Positions 7,283 through 14,699 of a DNA stretch of 37,143 nucleotides are shown here, in pieces. The stretch is from assembly GCF_001567585.1 (NCBI RefSeq), contig NZ_LRQV01000061.1, positions 1 to 37,143 on the forward strand, in the 5' to 3' direction. This DNA comes from Micromonospora rosaria (GTDB lineage Bacteria; Actinomycetota; Actinomycetes; Mycobacteriales; Micromonosporaceae). Every line of letters begins with the position of its first letter. Position 1 is the stretch's first letter. The position numbers were made by a program, and so were the translations under genes. The notes beneath the pieces were generated by a model. It saw only the letters and a list, made by a program, of their open reading frames with translations, was not told the DNA's origin and did not search any database.

Positions 7283-8982
7283 GTTTCGTCGACCGCGACC
7301 GCTACGTCGACCTGTACGGCCCGACCACCGGCGACCGGATCCGGCTGGCCGACACCAACCTGCTGATCGAGGTGGAGACCGACCACTGTGCCGGTGGGGA
7401 CGAGGTGGTCTTCGGCGGCGGGAAGGTGATCCGCGAGTCGATGGGCCAGTCCCGCGCCACCCGCGCCGAGGGCGCCCTGGACACCGTGATCACCGGGGCG
7501 GTGATCCTCGACCACTGGGGCGTCGTCAAGGCCGACGTGGGGCTGCGCGACGGCCGGATCGTGGCGATCGGCCGGGCCGGGAACCCGGACACCATGCCGG
7601 GGGTGCACCCCGACCTGGTCATCGGCCCGGCCACCGAGGTGATCGCCGGCAACGGCCGGATCCTCACCGCCGGGGCGGTGGACACCCACGTCCATCTCAT
7701 CTGCCCGCAAGTCGTCACCGAGGCGCTGGCCGCCGGCATCACCACCCTGGTCGGCGGCGGTACCGGGCCGACCGAGGGCACCCGGGCCACCACGGTCACC
7801 CCGAACGCCTGGCACCTGGCCCGGATGCACGAGGCGCTGGACGGCTACCCGGTGAACGTGCTGCTGCTCGGCAAGGGCAACACCGTCTCCGCCGAGGCCC
7901 TGTGGGAGCAACTGCGGGCCGGGGCGGGCGGGTTCAAGCTGCACGAGGACTGGGGGACCACCCCGGCCGCGATCGACGCCTGCCTGCGGGTCGCCGACGC
8001 CTCCGGGGTGCAGGTGTCGATCCACACCGACACCCTCAACGAGGCCGGGTTCGTGGCCGACACGCTGCGGGCCATCGCCGGCCGGGCGATCCACTCGTAC
8101 CACACCGAGGGGGCCGGGGGCGGGCACGCGCCGGACATCATCACCGTGGCCAGCGAGCCGAACGTGCTGCCCTCGTCGACCAACCCGACCCGGCCGTACA
8201 CCCGTAACACCCTGGCCGAGCACCTGGACATGCTGATGGTCTGTCACCACCTGAACCCGGCGGTGCCGGAGGACCTGGCCTTCGCGGAGAGCCGGATCCG
8301 GCCGTCCACGATGGCCGCCGAGGACCTGCTGCACGACCTGGGGGCGATCTCCATCATCGGGTCGGACTCGCAGGCGATGGGGCGGATCGGGGAGGTGGTG
8401 CTGCGCACCTGGCAGAGCGCCCACGTGATGAAGGCCCGGGTGGGGGCGCTGCCCGGGGACGGCCGCGCCGACAACCACCGGGCCCGCCGGTACGTCGCCA
8501 AGTACACCATCTGCGCGGCCATGGCCAACGGCCTGGACGCCGAGGTCGGGTCGGTGGAGCCGGGCAAGCTCGCCGACCTGGTGCTCTGGGAGCCGGCCTT
8601 CTTCGGGGTCCGGCCCCTGCTCGTCATCAAGGGCGGGATGATCGCCTACGCCCAGATGGGGGACGCCAACGCCTCCATCCCCACGCCCCAGCCGATGCTG
8701 CCCCGCCCGATGTTCGGGGCCCAGCCGGTACCGGCCGCGGCCACCAGCCTGACCTTCGTGGCCCCGGCGGCGATCGAGGCCGGGCTACGGCTGGACGTGC
8801 GGCGGCGGGTGGTGCCGGTGGCCGACGTGCGCTCCCGGGGCAAGGCCGACCTGCCGAACAACTCGGCCATGCCCCGCATCGAGGTCGACCCGGACACCTT
8901 CACCGTCCGGATCGACGGGGAGACGGTGGAGCCGGACCCGGTGGCGGAGTTGCCGATGGCCCAGCGGTACTTCCTGTTCTGA
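7279..8982 (+). CDS. ureC: Urease subunit alpha (catalytic)
   Basis: The 567-residue product carries the dinickel active site. All key residues are visible: H137 and H139 (DTHVHL), the lysine that becomes carbamylated, K220 (GFKLHEDWG), H222, H249, H275 (HTEGAGGGHAPD), the flap C322-H323 (MVCHHLNP) and D363 (GSDSQAMGR). The enzyme should therefore be active if nickel is delivered. The start is ATG at 7279, inside the ureB stop (ATGA), with a purine-rich ribosome site just upstream; an in-frame upstream extension was rejected. The stop abuts ureF as TGATG. Family length is normal. Confidence 0.98.
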   Translation: MSFVDRDRYVDLYGPTTGDRIRLADTNLLIEVETDHCAGGDEVVFGGGKVIRESMGQSRATRAEGALDTVITGAVILDHWGVVKADVGLRDGRIVAIGRAGNPDTMPGVHPDLVIGPATEVIAGNGRILTAGAVDTHVHLICPQVVTEALAAGITTLVGGGTGPTEGTRATTVTPNAWHLARMHEALDGYPVNVLLLGKGNTVSAEALWEQLRAGAGGFKLHEDWGTTPAAIDACLRVADASGVQVSIHTDTLNEAGFVADTLRAIAGRAIHSYHTEGAGGGHAPDIITVASEPNVLPSSTNPTRPYTRNTLAEHLDMLMVCHHLNPAVPEDLAFAESRIRPSTMAAEDLLHDLGAISIIGSDSQAMGRIGEVVLRTWQSAHVMKARVGALPGDGRADNHRARRYVAKYTICAAMANGLDAEVGSVEPGKLADLVLWEPAFFGVRPLLVIKGGMIAYAQMGDANASIPTPQPMLPRPMFGAQPVPAAATSLTFVAPAAIEAGLRLDVRRRVVPVADVRSRGKADLPNNSAMPRIEVDPDTFTVRIDGETVEPDPVAELPMAQRYFLF

Positions 8983-9665
8983 TGACCCCGTCGACCCTGC
9001 TGCTGCTCCTGGCCGACGGCCGGTTCCCGGCGGGGGCCCACGCCCACTCCGGAGGGCTGGAGGCCGCCGTCGGGGCCGGGCGGGTCACCGACCTCGCCAC
9101 CCTGGCCGCCTTCCTGCGGGGCCGGCTGGCCACCGCCGGGCTGGTCGGGGCGGCCTTCGCGGCGGCGGCCCACCGGGCGGCCGGGCAGCCGGACCGGGCG
9201 GGGCTGCTGGCCCTGCTCGACGCCGAGCTGGACGCCCGGACCGCCGCCGAGGCCCTGCGCCGGGTGTCCCGCCGGCAGGGCCGGGCCCTGCTGCGGGCCG
9301 GGAAGGCCGTCTGGCCCACCGCCGGATTCGCCGACCTGCCCACCGCCGGCGGCGGGCCCCACCAACCCCTGGTGCTGGGGCTGCTATCCGCCGCCGCCGG
9401 CCTCACCCGGCCCGAGACCGCCCTGACCGCCGCGTACCAGACGGTGACCGGGGCGGCCAGCGCCGGGGTCCGCCTGTTGGGCCTGGACCCGTACCGGGTG
9501 CAGGCCCTGCTGGTGGACCTGGCCGCCGCCTGCGACCGGACCGCCGCCGAGGCGGACCGGGCCGCCGGTGAACCACCCTGGCGGCTGCCGGCCGCCGCCG
9601 CCCCCCTCGCCGACATCCATGCCGAAGTCCACGCCACCTGGGAGGTGCGTCTCTTTGCGTCCTGA
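8982..9665 (+). CDS. ureF: Urease accessory protein UreF
   Basis: The 227-residue protein is UreF, which with UreD and UreG forms the GTP-dependent complex that inserts nickel into apo-urease. The N-terminal signature is clear (LLLADGRFPAGAHAHSGGLE), and the helical body follows. The ATG at 8982 overlaps the ureC stop by one base (TGATG). ureE is not present between ureC and ureF, nor anywhere in the window, so nickel delivery must rely on UreG or another chaperone. The last 11 bases overlap the proposed ureG start. Confidence 0.95.
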   Translation: MTPSTLLLLLADGRFPAGAHAHSGGLEAAVGAGRVTDLATLAAFLRGRLATAGLVGAAFAAAAHRAAGQPDRAGLLALLDAELDARTAAEALRRVSRRQGRALLRAGKAVWPTAGFADLPTAGGGPHQPLVLGLLSAAAGLTRPETALTAAYQTVTGAASAGVRLLGLDPYRVQALLVDLAAACDRTAAEADRAAGEPPWRLPAAAAPLADIHAEVHATWEVRLFAS

Positions 9666-10428
9666 GCCGACCCCGTCGCCGCGTCCACAACCGACTGGAC
9701 AGACCGGGTACCCCGAGCACGACGAGACCGTTCCACACACCCACCCCGAGCCCGGGGTCGACCCGCACGCCCCCCTGGCCGCCGCCGGCCGGGCCCTGCG
9801 GGTCGGCATCGGGGGACCGGTGGGATCCGGCAAGACCGCCCTGGTGGCCGCCCTGTGCCGGGCCTTCGCCGACGAACTGCGCCTGGGGGTGGTGACCAAC
9901 GACATCTACACCACCGAGGACGCCGACTTCCTGCGCCGGGCCGGAGTGCTGGACCCCGACCGGATCCGGGCGGTGGAGACCGGCTGCTGCCCGCACACCG
10001 CCATCCGCGACGACATCGGGGCCAACCTCGACGCGGTGGACGAGTTGGAGGAGACCTTCGGCGCCCTGGACCTGGTGCTGGTGGAGAGCGGCGGGGACAA
10101 CCTCACCGCCACCTTCAGCCGGGGCCTGGTGGACCGGCAGATCTTCGTGGTCGACGTGGCCGGCGGGGACAAGGTGCCCCGCAAGGGCGGGCCCGGGGTG
10201 ACCGCCGCCGATTTGCTGGTGATCAACAAGACCGACCTGGCCCCGCTGGTCGGGGCCGACCTTCAGGTGATGGACCGGGACTCCCGGGCCCGCCGGGGGG
10301 ACCTGCCCACGGTCTTCCTCTCCATCGTGCAGGACCGGCAGGCCGGGCAGGTCGCCGACTGGGTCCGCCACGAGCTGGCCCACCACCGGGCGGCCCAGGC
10401 CACCGGGGTACCGGCCGGTCGGGGCTGA
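9655..10428 (+). CDS. ureG: Urease accessory GTPase UreG
   Basis: UreG is the SIMIBI-class GTPase that powers nickel insertion. The P-loop GGPVGSGKT is at residues 53-61, followed by VVTNDIYTTEDADFL, the nickel-binding GCCPH motif, LVLVESGGDNL, and NKTDLAP for guanine recognition. The start is uncertain. TTG at 9655, preceded by GGAGG at 9641-9645 inside ureF, gives 257 residues and an N-terminal extension with histidines (HDETVPHTHPEPGVDPH), a common UreG feature that can bind metal in the absence of UreE. No ATG or GTG in this frame lies between there and the P-loop. The stop abuts ureD as TGATG. Confidence 0.93.
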   Translation: MRPEPTPSPRPQPTGQTGYPEHDETVPHTHPEPGVDPHAPLAAAGRALRVGIGGPVGSGKTALVAALCRAFADELRLGVVTNDIYTTEDADFLRRAGVLDPDRIRAVETGCCPHTAIRDDIGANLDAVDELEETFGALDLVLVESGGDNLTATFSRGLVDRQIFVVDVAGGDKVPRKGGPGVTAADLLVINKTDLAPLVGADLQVMDRDSRARRGDLPTVFLSIVQDRQAGQVADWVRHELAHHRAAQATGVPAGRG

Positions 10429-11150
10429 TGCGGGCGGTCGCCCGGCTGGTGGCCCACCCCGACGGGCGTGGGGGCACCCGCCTGACCGAGCTGGCCGGGG
10501 AGCCCCCGCTGCTGCTGCGCCGCACCGGGCACCGGGGCCCGGTCGCCGAGGTGTACGTCGTCGGCGCGGCGGCCGGTCCCCTGGCCGGGGACGACCTGCG
10601 GCTGGAGATCGAGGTGACCACCGGGGCGGCGGTGCGGGTGCACACCGTCGCCGCCTCGGTGGCCCTGCCCGGCCGGGTCGGGGCCACCTCCCGGATGATG
10701 GTGTCGGCCCGGGTCCACCCCGGGGCGGCCCTGCACTGGCTGCCCGAGCAGACGGTCGCGGCGGCCGGCTGCGCCCACCTCGCCGAGTCGCGGGTGGAGG
10801 TGGCCGAGGGGGCCACCCTCACCTGGCGGGACGAGCTGATCTGCGGCCGGCACGCCGAGGAGCCGGGCGACGCGGTGCTGCACACCGTCGTCGACCTCGC
10901 CGGCCGGCCCCTGCTGCGGCAGACCCTCGCGGTGGGGCCGCAGGCTCCGGGCTGGTCCGGGCCGGCGGTCCTCGGCGGGGCTCCGGCCACCGGGTCCCTG
11001 CTGGTGCTGCACCCGGACCGGCCCGCCGACCCTCCCTGGGTGCACCCCGGGGGCACCGCCGCCCGGCTGCCGTTGGCCGGGGGGCCGGCGACCCTCTGGA
11101 CCGCCACCGCCCCCGACGCCCACACCCTTCGATCTCATCTGGAACCCTGA
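10428..11150 (+). CDS. ureD: Urease accessory protein UreD (UreH)
   Basis: The 240-residue product is the UreD/UreH scaffold that binds apo-urease and recruits UreF-UreG. Supporting segments are GPVAEVYVVGAAAGPLAGDDLRL (seen in part as LAGDDLRLEIEV), VRVHTVAASVALPG, LHWLPEQTVAAAGC and WRDELICGRH. The ATG at 10428 overlaps the ureG stop by one base. It is the last gene of the urease operon. It is slightly short compared with enterobacterial UreD, as is usual in actinobacteria. Confidence 0.93.
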   Translation: MRAVARLVAHPDGRGGTRLTELAGEPPLLLRRTGHRGPVAEVYVVGAAAGPLAGDDLRLEIEVTTGAAVRVHTVAASVALPGRVGATSRMMVSARVHPGAALHWLPEQTVAAAGCAHLAESRVEVAEGATLTWRDELICGRHAEEPGDAVLHTVVDLAGRPLLRQTLAVGPQAPGWSGPAVLGGAPATGSLLVLHPDRPADPPWVHPGGTAARLPLAGGPATLWTATAPDAHTLRSHLEP

Positions 11151-11246
11151 GGGTCGAGAACCCGGCGGGGGTGTCGTGGGTGGACGGTGGGGGAAGCCTG
11201 TCGTCGGCCCAGCCCCCGTCGGGCACCGTCGATCAGGGGAGAGAAC

Positions 11247-12275
11247 ATGCCCGACAAGGTCAGCCGCCGCGTCGCCCTCGGCCTGGGCGCGGCGACAGCC
11301 GCCCTGGTGGCGGCCCCCCGTCCGGCCCTCGCCGCGCCGGCACCGGGCGCCGATCCCGCCGCCGACCATGCTCCGCTCGACCCGACGCAGCGGATCCGGC
11401 AGGCGTACCGGACCCGGACGAGGCAGGCCGGCGGGGTGTGGCACTCCCACGTCGCCCGGGTCGACGCCACCGGCGCCCTGCGGACGGTGCTGGCCGACGA
11501 CGCCGACCGGGTGACGCACGGCTACAGCGTGCAGAAACTCGCCGTCGCGGTGGCGGTGCTGGACGCCATCGACCGGGGGCAGCTCCGGCTCGACCAGCGC
11601 CTCGACCTCACGGCCGACATCATCCTCGGCGGCAGCGGCCTCTACCACCTGCAGACCGTCTGGGGGGACGAGGTCACCGTCGCCAACTTCCTCACCGCGA
11701 TGCTGCTGGTCTCGGACAACACGGCGGTCCGGATGTGCGGTCGGGTGGTGCCCGCCCTGGAGATCAACGAGATCCTGGCCGCCAAGGGGTTCACCCACAC
11801 CCGGGTCGAGCCGGTGGCCAACCCGTACCGCTTCTTCCTCGGCGTCACCACCCCCCGGGAGACCCACGACCTGCTCTGGCGGCTGGCGAACGGAACCCTG
11901 CTCTCCGTCGGCTCCACCACCTTCCTGCTGGGCGTCCTGCGCTGGATCAACGGCTACCACGACGGGATCCGCCGCGACATGTCCTCGGCCGAGCGCAGCC
12001 GGGTGGCCACCAAGTACGGGGCCGACTACGACGAGCGGGGGGCCGCCCGGCACGAGGTGGGCATCGTCTTCGACCAGACCGGGGCCCCCGCCCTGACCTA
12101 CGCCTTCTTCGCCGACACCCTCGGCGACCGGGACAACTACGGCGGCACCCACCCGGCGGTACGGGCGCACGCCCACCTCGGCCGGGTGCTGTTCGACACG
12201 GTCGGGGCCGGCACCGCCCCGGCGGGGGTGTCCCGGCACACCGTGGCCCCGTTCCGCCCGGTCGACGGCGGCTGA
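11247..12275 (+). CDS. Exported class A beta-lactamase-like serine hydrolase
   Basis: The 342-residue protein has a Tat-type signal (VSRRVALGLG then a hydrophobic stretch and an ALAA cleavage region near residue 30). The hydrolase domain contains the acylation serine S94 in SVQK (S94, K97) and S156-D-N158. The third motif, normally KTG, reads K256-Y-G258. A clear equivalent of the class A general base Glu166 is not visible. It may therefore be a penicillin-binding or peptide-hydrolysing relative rather than a true beta-lactamase. ATG at 11247 is chosen for the AGGGGAGA ribosome site just upstream. It stands alone between the urease operon and a convergent marR gene. Confidence 0.82.
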   Translation: MPDKVSRRVALGLGAATAALVAAPRPALAAPAPGADPAADHAPLDPTQRIRQAYRTRTRQAGGVWHSHVARVDATGALRTVLADDADRVTHGYSVQKLAVAVAVLDAIDRGQLRLDQRLDLTADIILGGSGLYHLQTVWGDEVTVANFLTAMLLVSDNTAVRMCGRVVPALEINEILAAKGFTHTRVEPVANPYRFFLGVTTPRETHDLLWRLANGTLLSVGSTTFLLGVLRWINGYHDGIRRDMSSAERSRVATKYGADYDERGAARHEVGIVFDQTGAPALTYAFFADTLGDRDNYGGTHPAVRAHAHLGRVLFDTVGAGTAPAGVSRHTVAPFRPVDGG

Positions 12276-12303
12276 CCGGGGTCCGGGGCCGCCGGCGGCT
12301 GGA

Positions 12304-12323
12304 CCGGGGCGGGGCCTCCCCGG
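12304..12323. terminator. Hairpin between convergent genes
   Basis: CCGGGG (12304-12309) pairs with CCCCGG (12318-12323) around an 8-base loop, between the stops of the serine hydrolase and the marR gene. There is no T-tract. It may act as a bidirectional terminator, as GC-rich stems often do in actinobacteria. Confidence 0.4.
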
Positions 12324-12330
12324 CCGATCG

Positions 12331-12792
12331 TCAGCGCAGGGCGGGGGTCGGCTGCCGGGGGCGGTCCGGGTCCAGCCGGGTGACCAGGTCCGCGAGCCGG
12401 CGGGTGAGGGCCTCCTCCTCGCCGGCTCCGCCGGTCAGCTCGTCCAGGTCGGCCCGGACCATCGCCTCCAGCCGGTCGTGCTCCCGGCGACCCCGGGCGG
12501 TCAGGCAGGCCCGGATCCGCCGCCGGTCGTAGGGGTCGACCCGGCGGAAGACCAGGTTCCGGTCGACGAGCTGGTCCACCAGCTTGGTGAGGGTCCCCGG
12601 GGGCAGGCAGGCCTCGGCGGCGACCTCGGTCATCGGGTGGCCGAGCCCGTCGGCGAGCAGGCAGAGCACCCGCCACGCCTCGATGGTGAGCCCCTCGGGG
12701 GCCAGCACGGCACCGATCCGGCGGGAGAGCAGCCGCTCGGCACGGGTCAGCGAGCGCAGCAGGTCGGCTGACGCCCCGGGCAGCTCTGCCAT
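12331..12792 (-). CDS. MarR-family transcriptional regulator
   Basis: The 153-residue product is a winged-helix regulator: dimerisation helix (LLRSLTRAERLLSRRIGAVL), EAWRVLCLLADG, the HTH region MTEVAAEACLPPGTLTKLVDQL, and the wing with D-x-R-R (VDPYDRRRIRACLTARG). ATG at 12792 is preceded by GGAGG, 7 bases away, and is preferred over an upstream in-frame ATG. MarR proteins repress DNA until a small ligand binds. It is divergent from the UrtA-like sensor gene at 12885 and could control it. The ligand is unknown. Confidence 0.9.
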   Translation of the reverse strand: MAELPGASADLLRSLTRAERLLSRRIGAVLAPEGLTIEAWRVLCLLADGLGHPMTEVAAEACLPPGTLTKLVDQLVDRNLVFRRVDPYDRRRIRACLTARGRREHDRLEAMVRADLDELTGGAGEEEALTRRLADLVTRLDPDRPRQPTPALR

Positions 12793-12884
12793 GCGATCTC
12801 CTCCGCCAGCGGTGGCCCCCGTCATGCTATCGGCCATTCCCGGTGGATGGAGAGACCTGGTGTGGCGTGGGTTCGCGGGCAATC

Positions 12885-14123
12885 ATGTGTGGCATGTCCG
12901 CGCCGGCACCGCGACCGCAGCGTCCGGCCCGCCCCGAGCCGGCGACCCGCGTCGCCGCCGCGCGGCACCCCGAGGCCCGGGCCGCCGCCCCGGAGCCGGC
13001 CCCGACCCGGGAGGTGGCCGCCCCGGAGCCCGCCCCGGCGCGGGTGGTCGCCGCGCCGCCCTGGCTCACCGTGGACCGGTCGGTGGTCAACGTCGCCCTG
13101 GTGTACCCGATGCGCGGTCCGGCGGGCATGTTCGGTCCGACCTGTGAGCTCTGCGCCCAACTGGCGGTGGAGGAGGTCAACCGCGACGGCGGGGTGCTGG
13201 GCCGGGAACTGCGCCTGGTCCCGGTCGACGGCGGGGCACCCCCGGCGGAGGTGGCCGCGGAGGTCGAGCTGCTGGTCTCCACCGGCGCGGTGCAGGGGGT
13301 GACCGGGTGGCACATCTCGTCGGTCCGCCAGGCCCTCGCGCCGCGCGTCGCGCACCGGGTGCCGTACGTCTACACCGCGCTGTACGAGGGCGGTGAGCGG
13401 ACCGAGGGGGTCTTCCTCACCAGCGAGACGCCCGACGCCCAGCTCTGGCCGGCGATGCGGCTGCTCGCCGGGGAGCAGGGGGTCCGCCGGTGGTTCGTGG
13501 TCGGCAACGACTACGTCTGGCCCCGGCGCACCGCCCGCGCGGCCCAGCGGTACGCGCTGCGCACCGGCGGGCGGGTGGTGGGGCTGGGTTTCCTGCCGCT
13601 GGAGACCCACGACTTCGCCGACATCCTGCGCCGGATCGAGCACAGCGACGCCGACGCGGTGCTGATGCTGCTGGTCGGGGCGGACGCGGTCCGGTTCAAC
13701 CGGGCGTTCGCCCGGTCCGGTCTGGACCGGCGCTGCCTGCGGCTGAGCACCCTGATGGACGAGAACATGCTGCTGGCCAGCGGCCCGCGCGCCACCGGCC
13801 GGCTCTACAGCACGGCGGGTTTCTTCGCCGACCTGGCCACCCGGGAGAACCTCGACTTCCATGGGGAGTTCGCCCGCCGCTTCGGGCTGGAGGCGCCGCC
13901 GTTGGGCAGCCTGGGGGAGTCCTGCTACGAGGGGGTGATGCTGCTGGCCGCGTTGATCGCCCGCGCCCGCACCCTCGACGTGCGGGCGATCGGGGCCAAC
14001 GCCGACGAGGTCTCGTACTGCGGGCCCCGGGGCGAGTTGCGGCTGCGCCGCCGGCACGTGCGCCAGCGCATCTACCTGGCCGAGGCCGACGGCCTGGACT
14101 TCCGGGTGCTCGCCGAACTGTGA
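12885..14123 (+). CDS. Cytosolic UrtA/AmiC-like ligand-binding protein
   Basis: The product of about 412 residues is a type I periplasmic-binding-protein fold (Peripla_BP_5/AmiC-like). It is homologous to UrtA encoded just downstream: VEEVNRDGGVLGREL matches VEEINAAGGVLGKKI, and VGNDYVWPRRTA matches VGSDYVFPRTAN. It lacks a signal peptide or lipobox. Instead it has about 65 Ala/Pro-rich residues with a repeated APEPAP motif, so it is probably cytosolic. By analogy with AmiC it may sense urea or a short-chain amide and signal to a partner, but no AmiR-like ANTAR gene is adjacent. The start is uncertain: GTG 12843, ATG 12885 and ATG 12894 are in frame, none with a good ribosome site. Confidence 0.8.
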   Translation: MCGMSAPAPRPQRPARPEPATRVAAARHPEARAAAPEPAPTREVAAPEPAPARVVAAPPWLTVDRSVVNVALVYPMRGPAGMFGPTCELCAQLAVEEVNRDGGVLGRELRLVPVDGGAPPAEVAAEVELLVSTGAVQGVTGWHISSVRQALAPRVAHRVPYVYTALYEGGERTEGVFLTSETPDAQLWPAMRLLAGEQGVRRWFVVGNDYVWPRRTARAAQRYALRTGGRVVGLGFLPLETHDFADILRRIEHSDADAVLMLLVGADAVRFNRAFARSGLDRRCLRLSTLMDENMLLASGPRATGRLYSTAGFFADLATRENLDFHGEFARRFGLEAPPLGSLGESCYEGVMLLAALIARARTLDVRAIGANADEVSYCGPRGELRLRRRHVRQRIYLAEADGLDFRVLAEL

Positions 14124-14182
14124 ACCGTCCCGTTCGGCCGGTGCGTGACCGGTCGAGGGTGGACCTTCCGCCGGCCGGCTGC

Positions 14183-14213
14183 TTGACAGGCTCGCCCGCT
14201 CCCGGCCTAAGAT
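14183..14213 (+). promoter_or_regulatory. Promoter-like sequence upstream of urtA
   Basis: A perfect -35 hexamer TTGACA (14183-14188) and a -10-like TAAGAT (14208-14213) are spaced by 19 bases, which is wider than ideal. It lies about 490 bases upstream of the urtA start. Confidence 0.4.
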
Positions 14214-14373
14214 GCTTCCTGCGTGAAGTAATCCGCTCCCGCCAGGCTTCGTCATCGGTCGCCGAAGGCGGCCGGCGCGTCGCCGTCACGCATTTGTTCG
14301 AGGCGCTGGCCTCGTGTGCCGACATCCATTTCCCCGATCATGGGTAATTGTGGTGTCGGCTTTTTCGTGTGGA

Positions 14374-14389
14374 CCGATCAGGCGATCGG
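14374..14389. promoter_or_regulatory. Short palindrome next to the nitrogen box
   Basis: CCGATC (14374-14379) and GATCGG (14384-14389) form a perfect 6-4-6 inverted repeat. It abuts the first GAAAC of the GlnR-like box, so it might be an operator for a second regulator such as the nearby MarR protein. That is speculative. Confidence 0.35.
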
Positions 14390-14426
14390 AAACAGTCAAT
14401 TAAGGGTGGGGAAACATTCCCGCAAC
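14389..14426 (+). promoter_or_regulatory. GlnR-like nitrogen-control box
   Basis: GAAAC (14389-14393), TTAAG (14400-14404), GAAAC (14411-14415) and GCAAC (14422-14426) follow one another with exact 6-base spacers. This is the known actinobacterial GlnR pattern of alternating gTnAc and GaAAc half-sites at an 11-base period. Both GAAAC sites are perfect; the two gTnAc sites are partial. GlnR is the global nitrogen regulator that activates urea and ammonium genes in Streptomyces and relatives. The site is well placed to induce urtABCDE under nitrogen limitation. Confidence 0.55.
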
Positions 14427-14699
14427 GATGCGCGCACAGGCTTTCCCTGCCTGATGACAGCCGTGGATCCGGCCGGCGTCCACCCGTCGACCGGTTCCGC
14501 CGACCGCCACACCACGGACCGCACCGCGCACCCTGATACGACTCGACAAACGACAGTACGCAAACGGGGAGACCGGCGATGCCGGTTCCGGTGGCACCGT
14601 GCGAATCGGCGCCCGACAGCGCTCGTCGACGACTGGTTTCGCACGCCGACCACCGCCCATAACCGATCACTGCTCCGACGCAGCGCGCAGGGAGAATTG

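Larger units (their letters stand above)
14124..14699. other. 576-bp intergenic region upstream of urtA
   Basis: A relatively A+T-rich leader for this genome, with no convincing gene. In-frame codons extend upstream from urtA, but they are not gene-like. It holds a promoter-like pair (14183-14213), a short palindrome (14374-14389) and a GlnR-like nitrogen box (14389-14426). The long distance from these to urtA suggests a second promoter or a structured leader. I looked for a guanidine riboswitch and could not support one. Confidence 0.6.

Noticed and set aside
14124..14699. Guanidine-type (ykkC) riboswitch or ANTAR-antiterminator stems in the urtA leader.
   Set aside because: I could not match the conserved sequence blocks or two consecutive hexaloop stems by eye. 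A covariance-model search would decide.
14316..14699. N-terminal extension of urtA by 128 codons upstream.
   Set aside because: The lipoprotein signal begins at ATG 14700 with its own ribosome site; the upstream codons are not gene-like.
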